From Gammaproteobacteria bacterium (GTDB lineage Bacteria > Pseudomonadota > Gammaproteobacteria > S012-40): DNA of 64,000 nt. The notes beneath the pieces were generated by a model that worked only from the letters and a program-made list of their open reading frames with translations, was not told the DNA's origin and ran no database searches. Shown here piece by piece: positions 25,728-34,630 of this stretch (its first letter is position 1; each line of letters opens with the position of its first letter). A program made the translations under genes and the position numbers. Location: the NCBI GenBank assembly GCA_029881255.1, contig JAOUMY010000001.1, forward strand, positions 620,001 through 684,000, written 5' to 3'.

Positions 25728-27995
25728 ATGAACAAACCCACAAATACACAATCACTTCTTCCTTCTGGCGTAGAAGCACTTCGTCGTCATAAGCGTCGTA
25801 TTTTATTGGATAAATTCTGTCGTTACGGAATAGGGTTTGGTGGCGTTGGCGTCATTATCGCTATTACGCTTATTTTCTTTTATCTTTTCTGGGTGGTTTT
25901 GCCTTTATTGTCCTCAGCAAAAATTGAACAGTTTTCTCACTTTCCCGTACCCGGTTCCGGCAAGACAGTCTTTTACAGTGTCGAAGAACAAACCGATCTG
26001 GCATTGCGCATAACTGACACTGGCCAGTTGATATTTTTCGATACTAAATCGGGCGAAATTAGAGAAACGCTTGAAATACCGACTCCCGAAGGTGCGTCAA
26101 TCTCGGTGATCGAGCGAGGTGATCCGACGCTGGGTGAGTTTGTCGTTGGTTTCGACAATGGTAGTTTTTATGCTGGTAAGATTGCCTACAAAATTAGCTA
26201 TCCTGGTAATGTTCGCACCGCGAAGCCATCGCTTGAACATCTTAGCGGGGAGGAGCCTCTGCCGCTAATTGATGACGTAGAGGACGCGGTACGTTTAATC
26301 GCCATCCAAAGTGGCGAGGAAGGCTTTACCGTTGCAGCGACATTGTCCGATGGCCAGCTGATGGTGGCGGGTTTCGAAAAAGAAGAATCTCTTTTTGACT
26401 CTGAAGTTTCCTATTCTAAAACATCGGGATTGATTGAGAACGTTGAAGGCGATTTTTCCCGCCTGCTCTTGAATAAAACCCAGGATGTTCTTTCGGTACT
26501 CAGTGATGACAAAATCCTGTATCGCTTTGACATTCGAGACAAAGAAGAACCCGGTGTAGTCGAGCAGGTTGACGTCTCGGACGGCGCGCGCGTTACAGAC
26601 ATGCGCTATCTCGCGGGCTCAGTTTCTTTGTTAATCGCAAATGACAATGGCAACATTTCGCAGTGGTTTGCTGTTCGAAATGAGAATAATGTTAAAGGGT
26701 TGACTCGGATTAGAGACTTCGAGATGGAGTCACGTAGTTCTGTCAAACTCGCACCTGAATATTTCCGCAAGAGCTTTGTCGCCTTTTCTGAAGACGGCAA
26801 TGCTAGTCTTATTCATACCACCGCGCAGCGAGTTTTGTTAACGGAGCGCTTATCGGATAAGGAATTTGTTAACGCGAGTTTTGCACCTAGAGCCAATTTT
26901 CTCATTGCAGAGACGAGTAACGGTGAGGTGATGAGCTGGCGTGTTCACAACGAACACCCGGAAGTCTCGTGGCACTCACTTTGGGAAAAAGTCTGGTATG
27001 AAGGATATAGTGAGCCCGAGTTTGTTTGGCAGTCATCCGCAGCGAGTAATGATTTTGAACCGAAGTTCAGCCTGGTACCTATTTCATTTGGTACGTTAAA
27101 AGCCGCATTTTATGCGATGCTGCTGGCTATGCCATTGTCAATACTCGGTGCAATCTACGCAGCCTATTTTATGGCACCAAAGCTCCGCCAAAGCGTTAAG
27201 CCAACAATAGAAATTATGGAAGCGCTTCCGACGGTTATTCTTGGATTTCTTGCAGGATTATGGCTGGCGCCATTTTTAGAGGAGCATCTACCTGCTGTAT
27301 TTGCCCTGGTCGTATTGATACCTCTTGGAATTATTCTTTTTTCATTGCTGTGGTCAACATTGCCGGGACAAATTCGAAATTCTGTGCCAGACGGATGGAT
27401 GCCGATCCTGCTTATTCCCCTCATTCTATTGTTGAGCTGGTTGGCGATACTAGTGAGTCCCGGTATGGAAAGCGTGCTATTCGATGGAAGCATGCCGTCA
27501 TGGATGAAGTCCGAACTGGGTATTGATTTCGATCAGCGAAATTCTTTAGTTGTCGGGCTTGCTATGGGGTTTGCAGTTATACCAACCATATTCTCCATTG
27601 CCGAAGACGCAATTTTTAGCGTCCCAAAGCACTTAACCAACGGTTCACTGGCTTTGGGTGCGACGCCTTGGCAGACACTGGTGCGAGTTGTACTTCCTAC
27701 GGCAAGTCCAGGCATTTTTTCTGGCGTTATGATTGGTTTCGGAAGGGCTGTGGGAGAAACCATGATTGTGTTAATGGCAACAGGGAATACGCCGGTTATG
27801 GACATGAGCATTTTTCAGGGCATGCGTACGCTTTCTGCAAACATCGCAGTGGAAATGCCAGAATCCGAAGTTGCCAGTTCACATTACCGCATACTCTTTC
27901 TCGCGGCGTTGGTTCTGTTTGTCTTTACATTTCTCTTTAATACCCTGGCAGAGCTGGTGCGTCAGCGTCTGCGCGAAAAATACAGTTCGATCTAG
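25728..27995 (+). CDS. pstC: Phosphate ABC transporter permease PstC (long form)
   Basis: The inner-membrane permease subunit of the Pst importer, 755 aa, about twice the length of enteric PstC (~320 aa). A first membrane segment lies at about 34-60, followed by roughly 380 residues of predicted periplasmic beta-rich sequence with repeated short strands (for example LRITDTGQLIFFD and SVLSDDKILYRFDIRD) that look propeller-like. The canonical permease core begins near residue 445 and includes the EAA loop [25 protein letters not shown]. Such long PstC proteins occur in marine gammaproteobacteria. No Walker motifs, as expected. It is followed by pstA with no gap. Confidence 0.93.
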   Translation: MNKPTNTQSLLPSGVEALRRHKRRILLDKFCRYGIGFGGVGVIIAITLIFFYLFWVVLPLLSSAKIEQFSHFPVPGSGKTVFYSVEEQTDLALRITDTGQLIFFDTKSGEIRETLEIPTPEGASISVIERGDPTLGEFVVGFDNGSFYAGKIAYKISYPGNVRTAKPSLEHLSGEEPLPLIDDVEDAVRLIAIQSGEEGFTVAATLSDGQLMVAGFEKEESLFDSEVSYSKTSGLIENVEGDFSRLLLNKTQDVLSVLSDDKILYRFDIRDKEEPGVVEQVDVSDGARVTDMRYLAGSVSLLIANDNGNISQWFAVRNENNVKGLTRIRDFEMESRSSVKLAPEYFRKSFVAFSEDGNASLIHTTAQRVLLTERLSDKEFVNASFAPRANFLIAETSNGEVMSWRVHNEHPEVSWHSLWEKVWYEGYSEPEFVWQSSAASNDFEPKFSLVPISFGTLKAAFYAMLLAMPLSILGAIYAAYFMAPKLRQSVKPTIEIMEALPTVILGFLAGLWLAPFLEEHLPAVFALVVLIPLGIILFSLLWSTLPGQIRNSVPDGWMPILLIPLILLLSWLAILVSPGMESVLFDGSMPSWMKSELGIDFDQRNSLVVGLAMGFAVIPTIFSIAEDAIFSVPKHLTNGSLALGATPWQTLVRVVLPTASPGIFSGVMIGFGRAVGETMIVLMATGNTPVMDMSIFQGMRTLSANIAVEMPESEVASSHYRILFLAALVLFVFTFLFNTLAELVRQRLREKYSSI

Positions 27996-28004
27996 GTGTT
28001 GGTG

Positions 28005-29672
28005 ATGAAGAAAGTCAATATAAAACACTGGTACCGTTCGGGTGATCCCTGGATCTGGCTGACTGCGGGTGCTGTCGCCATCAGTATGATTATGGTCGTC
28101 GGTTTGTTAATGCTAATTGCCGTGCGCGGTCTGAGCTACTTCTGGCCCTCAGAAGTTTATCAATTCGACTACCGAAATAATGACGGTACAACGAGCGAGA
28201 TTGTCGGCGAAATATATGACACTGAAATTGTCAGTTCTGCACGTTTAAGAGAGGCAGGTGAACCCGTTCCTGCCGGAGTGACGGAGATTACGCGTTTCCT
28301 GATTAAGATCGGTAATCGAGATGTCTACGGCATGGATTTTAAGTGGCTAAACGAAACACAGATTATCTCTCGCAAGCAATCTACGGAGGCAATGATTGCA
28401 GAGCGAACCGAGTGGGGAAATTTCTATGGAAATCTACAGGAAGTAAGAGAATCCGGTAAGCCAGTCGCCTCCGGTGCTGGTGCTTGGCAGGCGCTTGGTG
28501 AGAGACTGGTTCGCGCTACAGTCATTGCCGAGGAGATTCATAAAGTAGAAAAATCCGAAATTGGCGCTATTAACTATTCCCTGGAGCGCATTAGACTAAA
28601 GCAGCGAAAGCATGAACTGAATGGTTCACTTACTGAAGAAATTAAAGCTGAACTTGATGCTGAAAGAACAACATTAAACCAGGAATACGAATCCCTACAA
28701 AGCAAACTCGCTGGCCTGTACAAAGATATCGGGCGCGACAGTTTGTTGGCCACCATCGCTGGCGGACAACAGATTGAAATACCCGTCTCCAAACTGGTTA
28801 GAGTGTGGCGACCGAATGATTTTGGCTTGTTTGATAAGCTAGGCCACTATTTTGCCAGTTTATGGGAATTTGTTTCAGGCGAGCCACGCGAAGCCAATAC
28901 TGAAGGTGGAATTTTTCCCGCTATATTTGGCACTGTGATGATGGTTATCATCATGTCTTTCTTCGTGACGCCTTTTGGTGTTGTCGCAGCAGTTTATTTG
29001 CGGGAATACGCGACTCAAGGGCCTTTGACCAGAACCATACGTATTGCGGTAAACAATCTTGCAGGGGTGCCTTCGATTGTTTATGGCGTTTTCGGTCTGG
29101 GATTCTTCGTCTATTTCCTCGGTGGAAACATCGATCAACTTTTCTTTCCTGAATCGCTGCCCGCGCCGACCTTTGGTACGCCGGGTATTTTCTGGGCATC
29201 GCTAACACTGGCGATTCTGACTGTACCCGTTGTGATAGTTGCTACGGAAGAAGGTCTATCGCGTATCCCGCGCAATATACGTGAAGGCAGTCTGGCCTTG
29301 GGTGCGACCAAGTGGGAGACTTTGTGGCGTACGATACTGCCGATGGCCAGTCCGGCAATGATGACGGGTTTAATACTAGCCATTGCACGCGCAGCTGGTG
29401 AGGTTGCTCCTCTTATGTTGGTTGGTGTCGTGAAGCTTGCCCCATCTTTACCGCTTGATGGCAATTTTCCCTTTTTGCACCTGGATAGAAAATTCATGCA
29501 TCTCGGGTTTCATATTTACGATGTGGGCTTTCAAAGTCCCAACGTTGAGGCGGCGCGTCCGCTGGTGTATGCAACGGCATTCTTGTTGGTAATGGTAATT
29601 ATTTTGTTGAATCTCGCAGCTATCGCCATCCGTAATCATCTGCGCGAGAAATACAAATCCTTTGATCAATAA
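28005..29672 (+). CDS. pstA: Phosphate ABC transporter permease PstA (long form)
   Basis: Second permease subunit of the Pst importer. From the ATG at 28005 it is 555 aa (a GTG at 27996, right after the pstC stop, is an alternative start), also far longer than enteric PstA (~300 aa). Membrane segment 1 (about 22-45) is followed by ~250 residues of predicted periplasmic sequence including a charged coiled-coil-like helix (KLRKRKHELNG-like region, about 180-235). The permease core starts near 300 ([14 protein letters not shown]) and contains the EAA loop [20 protein letters not shown]. Both PstC and PstA being extended suggests that the two extra domains dock with each other or with PstS. Confidence 0.92.
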   Translation: MKKVNIKHWYRSGDPWIWLTAGAVAISMIMVVGLLMLIAVRGLSYFWPSEVYQFDYRNNDGTTSEIVGEIYDTEIVSSARLREAGEPVPAGVTEITRFLIKIGNRDVYGMDFKWLNETQIISRKQSTEAMIAERTEWGNFYGNLQEVRESGKPVASGAGAWQALGERLVRATVIAEEIHKVEKSEIGAINYSLERIRLKQRKHELNGSLTEEIKAELDAERTTLNQEYESLQSKLAGLYKDIGRDSLLATIAGGQQIEIPVSKLVRVWRPNDFGLFDKLGHYFASLWEFVSGEPREANTEGGIFPAIFGTVMMVIIMSFFVTPFGVVAAVYLREYATQGPLTRTIRIAVNNLAGVPSIVYGVFGLGFFVYFLGGNIDQLFFPESLPAPTFGTPGIFWASLTLAILTVPVVIVATEEGLSRIPRNIREGSLALGATKWETLWRTILPMASPAMMTGLILAIARAAGEVAPLMLVGVVKLAPSLPLDGNFPFLHLDRKFMHLGFHIYDVGFQSPNVEAARPLVYATAFLLVMVIILLNLAAIAIRNHLREKYKSFDQ

Positions 29673-29683
29673 ATAGGTATTTT

Positions 29684-30517
29684 ATGAGTCAGGCTATACG
29701 CACACATGCAATTAACATGGAAACGCTTGGTCGCGGAGCTAAAGCATCGGACGGTTCTAAGACAGATACATGTATTGATATTAAGAACCTCAATCTATAC
29801 TACGGTGAAAAACATGCGCTCCACGATATTAATCTCGCGATTCCGCGTCATAAAGTTACCGCGTTTATAGGCCCGAGTGGTTGTGGCAAGTCTACGTTGT
29901 TGCGTACCTTGAATCGCATGAATGATCTGGTGGATGGCGTTCGTATTGACGGTTCAATCAAGATTGATAATGAAGATATATATGCCAAAGACATCAATAT
30001 TTCGGAGTTACGCCGACGTGTCGGCATGGTTTTTCAAAAACCAAATCCGTTTCCAAAGTCGATATATGAAAATGTCGCCTACGGTTTGCGTTTGCAGGGC
30101 ATAAAAAGTCGAAGAATGTTGGACGAGGTCGTTGAAAAATCTCTGAAAGGCGCGGCATTGTGGGAAGAAGTTAAGGATCGCCTGCATGACAGTGCCATGG
30201 GATTATCTGGTGGACAGCAGCAGCGTCTGGTAATTGCCCGTGCTATCGCCATTGAGCCGGAAGTTTTGTTGCTTGATGAACCTGCTTCCGCACTAGATCC
30301 TATATCGACCTTAAAGATCGAAGAGCTGATTTATGAATTGAAAGATCGTTTTACCATCGTGATCGTTACACATAATATGCAACAAGCCGCACGGGTGTCA
30401 GATTTTACGGCTTTTATGTATATGGGTGAGTTGATTGAATACTCAGATACGAATACCCTGTTTACTAACCCAAAGAAAAAACGTACCGAAGACTATATTA
30501 CGGGACGTTACGGTTAA
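29684..30517 (+). CDS. pstB: Phosphate ABC transporter ATP-binding protein PstB
   Basis: The ATPase of the Pst importer, 277 aa. Walker A is GPSGCGKST, the signature motif LSGGQQQRL, Walker [12 protein letters not shown] and switch histidine VTHNMQQA. The stretch [14 protein letters not shown] and the [18 protein letters not shown] segment are specific to PstB. It starts 11 bp after pstA. The N-terminal 30 residues are hydrophilic and not part of the usual ABC fold. It is expected to complex with PstC-PstA and signal phosphate sufficiency through PhoU to PhoR. Confidence 0.97.
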   Translation: MSQAIRTHAINMETLGRGAKASDGSKTDTCIDIKNLNLYYGEKHALHDINLAIPRHKVTAFIGPSGCGKSTLLRTLNRMNDLVDGVRIDGSIKIDNEDIYAKDINISELRRRVGMVFQKPNPFPKSIYENVAYGLRLQGIKSRRMLDEVVEKSLKGAALWEEVKDRLHDSAMGLSGGQQQRLVIARAIAIEPEVLLLDEPASALDPISTLKIEELIYELKDRFTIVIVTHNMQQAARVSDFTAFMYMGELIEYSDTNTLFTNPKKKRTEDYITGRYG

Positions 30518-30535
30518 CAATTCCTGGAGTCAGTG

Positions 30536-31252
30536 ATGGACAAAGAAAGCATCAGTCACCACATTTCCAAGCAGTTTAACGCTGAACTGGAAGATATTCG
30601 CAATCGCGTTTTGAGCATGGGCGGTTTGGTTGAACAGCAGCTCATTCTTGCTATTAAGGCGATGGTGGAAAGTGACAAAGAAGCTGCTGAAAAGGTGGTA
30701 GAAAGCGACTACAAAGTCAACGCCATGGAAGTCGAAATAGATGAAGAATCGGTACAGGTAATTGCACGGCGACAGCCTACTGCAAGTGACTTGCGCCTGG
30801 TCATTGCCGTTATCAAAACGATCACCGATTTGGAACGTATTGGTGATGAATCAGAACGGATTGGTCGTATGGCACTGGACGTCATGAATAACCCCAGTCT
30901 GCAGTTGCCGATTACCGCATGGGATAACATGGGGCAGCGCGTACGCCGCATGTTACATGATGCGCTCGATGCGTTCGCGCGTATGGATGCCGAGGCTGCA
31001 ATGCGCGTGTGGAACGAAGATAGCAATGTAGACGGCGAATACGAAGGTATTATGCGTCAGCTGATGACATATATGATGGAAGATACACGCGCGATACCTA
31101 AAATTCTGGAAGTCATCTGGGCGACACGTGCGTTAGAGCGTATAGGTGACCGAGTTTCAAATATCTGTGAATACATTATATATCTGGTAAAGGGTAAAGA
31201 CGTCAGGCATATTAGCGTTGAACAAATGGAAAATACCGTTCACGGAAGCTGA
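30536..31252 (+). CDS. phoU: Phosphate signalling protein PhoU
   Basis: Negative regulator linking Pst transport activity to PhoR. The 238-aa product has two three-helix repeats with the PhoU metal-binding motifs (RIGDESERIGRMAL and RIGDRVSNICEYIIY, the E/DxxxD pattern). The start at 30536 has GGAG 7 bp upstream; a GTG at 30533 is also in frame. It follows pstB by 18 bp. The GumN/TraB lipoprotein gene starts on the last base of its stop codon. Confidence 0.96.
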   Translation: MDKESISHHISKQFNAELEDIRNRVLSMGGLVEQQLILAIKAMVESDKEAAEKVVESDYKVNAMEVEIDEESVQVIARRQPTASDLRLVIAVIKTITDLERIGDESERIGRMALDVMNNPSLQLPITAWDNMGQRVRRMLHDALDAFARMDAEAAMRVWNEDSNVDGEYEGIMRQLMTYMMEDTRAIPKILEVIWATRALERIGDRVSNICEYIIYLVKGKDVRHISVEQMENTVHGS

Positions 31253-32139
31253 TGTTGAAAATCTCACGCCGTGCAATATTTTTGTTGCCGGTTCTATTAC
31301 TGCTGGTATCTTGCGGCATACTGCCGCGGAACGAACTAGCCTCCGATACCGGCCTGCTGTGGCGAGTTGAAGGGAAGGGTATTCCTGTTTCCTATTTATT
31401 CGGCACCATGCACTCGGAGGATCCAAGAGTGTTGGCGCTTTCTTCGGAAGTGGAATTTGCGTTCAACTCTGCTTCAAGCCTGGTTTTAGAGATCAACTTC
31501 TCTGACGAGAGTCGTCAATACGCCGTCACCAGTATGTTTTTCCAGGACGGCACACGCTTAAGCGATTTATTGTCAGCCACTGTCTACGAGCAAACGCTAA
31601 ATTTGATGAGTGTTCGCGGTTTGGATGAAGTTCGTGTTTCGCGAATGAAGCCTTGGGCAGCGTTTACCTTGATGAATATGCCCGAGTCCAAAACCGGAAT
31701 CTATCTCGATATCAGTCTGTACCAGCGTGCACTAGGTGACGGGAAAGAAGTGTTAGGTCTGGAGACTATTCAGGAACAGATCTCGACCTTTGATGACATG
31801 GATATGTCGACCCAGGTTCAGTTATTAGAAGGGTCTTTGGGCAAGGCAAAAGACTTTGAAAAAGCGCTGCAAGATACCGTAGAGCGCTATTTGTCACGTG
31901 ACCTAAATCGACTGAGCGAACTGAATGAAGAATTTCTTGAAGAGATGTCCCCTGAGCTTGCGCATACCTTTCGTCGGCGTCTGATAGACGACCGAAACCA
32001 GCGTATGTTTTCCCGCTTGATATCATTGCTGCCTAATCAAAAGTACTTTGTTGCAGTGGGTGCTTTGCACTTGCCCGGTGATACAGGTTTAATTGCTCAG
32101 CTACGTGATGCAGGTTTCCAGGTTACTCCTGTCTACTAG
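31252..32139 (+). CDS. TraB/GumN family lipoprotein
   Basis: A 295-aa exported protein of the TraB/GumN (TIKI/ChaN-like) superfamily, putative metal-dependent hydrolases. A lipoprotein signal ends at Cys21 (LLLVSC). The family motifs are YLFGTMHSEDPRVL, with the conserved GTxH, and the C-terminal FVAVGALHLPGDTGLIAQLRDAGF. The ATG overlaps the phoU stop by one base, so it is translated as part of the phosphate operon. A link to phosphate metabolism is suggested by context only. Confidence 0.85.
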   Translation: MLKISRRAIFLLPVLLLLVSCGILPRNELASDTGLLWRVEGKGIPVSYLFGTMHSEDPRVLALSSEVEFAFNSASSLVLEINFSDESRQYAVTSMFFQDGTRLSDLLSATVYEQTLNLMSVRGLDEVRVSRMKPWAAFTLMNMPESKTGIYLDISLYQRALGDGKEVLGLETIQEQISTFDDMDMSTQVQLLEGSLGKAKDFEKALQDTVERYLSRDLNRLSELNEEFLEEMSPELAHTFRRRLIDDRNQRMFSRLISLLPNQKYFVAVGALHLPGDTGLIAQLRDAGFQVTPVY

Positions 32140-32353
32140 CGTTTGCACCGACTTAGTCACCGGCCAGAGAACAGGCATAGCAATAAGATCTTGCCTGCAG
32201 CGTAATTGAAACCATCTATGCTCTGGTCTTATTTCTTTGATCTGAATCCCGTACCCGGTTAATCCAGGACGTTTTCTAAAGTATTTCTATATTCCTGTCG
32301 ACTGTAGATGGTGATTAGTTGTCACTTTTTATGATGTACGGAATAAGAATACT

Positions 32354-33994
32354 ATGCTCATATCAAAATCAGCTGCGGCAACCAAGGGAATTCTGCATAA
32401 GCTTTTAATTTCTATGGCATTATCAGTCGCCGTGGTTTTGGCGGCGGTCGTTTATAGTACCTACAACACCTATTCATCTTATGCCGCGTTTGAACAAATT
32501 AGCGTATACGAATTCGGCGCGGTTTCGCTTTCGGCAGATACAAACTCCAGTTTTCGTCGTCAGATACAACTATGGGATGATGTTTTGCTAAGTGGTGGAA
32601 ACGATGAGGAAAGAGAGAAATATTGGAAAGCGGTGAAAGATGCACATGACGATGTCCAAAGCCGCATCATAGAGCTAAAGCAGGCTTCAAAGGAAGCCAA
32701 AATGTCAGATTTGTTGGACAACTTCCAGCAAAATCACGCCCAGCTGTTTTTTGAATTTGAAAAGGCCTACCAAGCATTTTTGGAATCAGAATACGATGCG
32801 GCTAGTGCCAATCGTCTCGTAGATGAAAAATATGAAGCGGCAGCTGAGCTGGTAGAAGAAATCGAAACGTTTAGTAAGGATAGCCTGGCACTTTCCCTCG
32901 GCTCTACCCTAGGTTCGGCGCGTGAAAATCTATTGATTGCTTCCGTAGTGCTGTTAATCGGCATCTGCATTTCCTATGTTGGACTACTGATTCTCGCCAA
33001 TCGGCAACTCATATCCCCTAGCCGTAAACTCTCGCAAAACATGGCCCAAATTGCTGAAGGTGACTTTACCGTGGAAGTCTCGTTTTCCAGCAATGACGAA
33101 CTAGGCGAGCTGGCGGAAAATCTGCGGAAGTTTAAATCATCGATTGGCAATATGGTGACCGAAATAATTTCTGTGGTGAATCAGTTAAATCGCTCGGCGG
33201 AGGCAATGTCTTCGATAGCGCAACAAACCAAAGACGGTATCCGTCGGCAGAATGACCAGACTGAACAGGTTGCGACAGCTATTAACGAAATGACATTGAC
33301 GGTTCAGGAAGTTTCCAATCACGCGACGCAAGCAGCAAACGCTGCTACCGAGGCCAATACACAGGCAGACACTGGGAAAACAGAGGTGTCCAAATCGATC
33401 GCGGCGATAAATGCATTGGCAAGTGAAGTTGAGCAGTCCGCTGGGGTGATACGTGACCTCGAACAGCATAGCCAGGCTATAGGATCGGTTCTAGACGTCA
33501 TAAGAGATATCGCTGATCAGACAAATCTACTGGCGCTAAATGCCGCAATTGAGGCCGCCAGAGCAGGTGAGCAAGGTCGAGGTTTTGCCGTCGTTGCTGA
33601 CGAAGTACGTATGCTTGCACAACGTACCCAGGAGTCTACACAGGAGATTCAGGGAATGATTGAGCGATTGTTGAGTGGAGCGGACAATGCCGTCAATGTT
33701 ATGGAATCTAGCCAGGGACGAGCGGTAAATACAGTGCAACAAGCCGAAACCGCCGGTGATATTCTAAGTACAATCGTTGGTGCTATCGGTCTGATTAGCG
33801 ACATGAACGCACAAATCGCCAGTGCGGCGGAAGAGCAGGCTGCCGTTGCCAATGAAATAAATCGCAACATCACTACGATTTCAGACATTTCCAACTCTAG
33901 CGCGAAGAATATCGATCAGACCTCAAAGGAAAGTGATAATGTGGCACGCATGAGCCACAGCCTGCAGCAATTGGTTTCACGATTTAAGGTCTAG
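32354..33994 (+). CDS. Methyl-accepting chemotaxis protein
   Basis: A 546-aa transmembrane chemoreceptor. Membrane segments lie near 17-38 and 190-212 and enclose a helical periplasmic sensor of ~150 residues with no recognised ligand domain. A HAMP domain (about 213-268) and a long signalling coiled coil follow, with the highly conserved hairpin tip around IADQTNLLALNAAIEAARAGEQGRGFAVVADEVRMLA. It is an isolated gene; no chemotaxis operon is nearby. The 214-bp gap before it contains nothing I can name. Confidence 0.95.
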   Translation: MLISKSAAATKGILHKLLISMALSVAVVLAAVVYSTYNTYSSYAAFEQISVYEFGAVSLSADTNSSFRRQIQLWDDVLLSGGNDEEREKYWKAVKDAHDDVQSRIIELKQASKEAKMSDLLDNFQQNHAQLFFEFEKAYQAFLESEYDAASANRLVDEKYEAAAELVEEIETFSKDSLALSLGSTLGSARENLLIASVVLLIGICISYVGLLILANRQLISPSRKLSQNMAQIAEGDFTVEVSFSSNDELGELAENLRKFKSSIGNMVTEIISVVNQLNRSAEAMSSIAQQTKDGIRRQNDQTEQVATAINEMTLTVQEVSNHATQAANAATEANTQADTGKTEVSKSIAAINALASEVEQSAGVIRDLEQHSQAIGSVLDVIRDIADQTNLLALNAAIEAARAGEQGRGFAVVADEVRMLAQRTQESTQEIQGMIERLLSGADNAVNVMESSQGRAVNTVQQAETAGDILSTIVGAIGLISDMNAQIASAAEEQAAVANEINRNITTISDISNSSAKNIDQTSKESDNVARMSHSLQQLVSRFKV

Positions 33995-34117
33995 CCAGTT
34001 CCCAGCAAATCTTCCCAGGTCAGTCATTACTTACCTGTCGAGACATTCCCCCCTCCTTTGTCTATACTGTCTCCCTTGTTTAAACTCCACATCTGATCGA
34101 AGACTATTCTGAGTTGT

Positions 34118-34630
34118 ATGGGACGTTACAGACCGCCACCCGGGAAAAAATCACCTTATATTACCCCACAGGGCAAGGCTGAACTGGAGGCTGAGCTAAA
34201 ATACCTATGGCAGGACAAACGGCCGAAGGTGACCCGCTCGGTATCGGAAGCTGCGGCCCAGGGTGACCGTTCCGAAAATGCCGAATATATCTACGGCAAG
34301 AAGATGCTCCGTGAAATTGATAGTCGAATCCGTTACTTACAAAAACGATTGGATGAATTGATCACTGTCGAGCGCATTCCCGATGATTTATCGCGTGTTT
34401 TTTTCGGTGCCTGGGTGAGGCTGGAGGATGACGAAGGCCAGTTCCTTACTTTCCGTATTGTGGGACCAGACGAATTCGATCCGAAGAGAAACTGGATCAG
34501 TCTGGATTCGCCTATGGCTCAGGCATTGTTAAAAAAGGCCATAGGCGATGAAGTATCTGTGCAGACACCTAAAGGGCGTTTAAGCTATATCGTGGATGCT
34601 GTGTCATACCAGGGAGAATTTGAATCGTGA
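34118..34630 (+). CDS. greB: Transcription elongation factor GreB
   Basis: GreB stimulates RNA cleavage by backtracked RNA polymerase. The 170-aa product has the N-terminal antiparallel coiled coil with the acidic tip motif (AAAQGDRSENAEYIYGKKMLREID) and a C-terminal FKBP-like domain (WISLDSPMAQALLKKAIGDEVSVQTPKG). Length and the YIYGKK segment favour GreB over GreA. Its stop overlaps by 4 bp (GTGA) the start of an unrelated exported protein gene, an unusual arrangement for greB. Confidence 0.95.
   Translation: MGRYRPPPGKKSPYITPQGKAELEAELKYLWQDKRPKVTRSVSEAAAQGDRSENAEYIYGKKMLREIDSRIRYLQKRLDELITVERIPDDLSRVFFGAWVRLEDDEGQFLTFRIVGPDEFDPKRNWISLDSPMAQALLKKAIGDEVSVQTPKGRLSYIVDAVSYQGEFES

Noticed and set aside
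32140-32353. Hidden small gene or RNA in the gap before the chemoreceptor
   Set aside because: No hairpin with T run, conserved motif or convincing open frame was found in these 214 bp.
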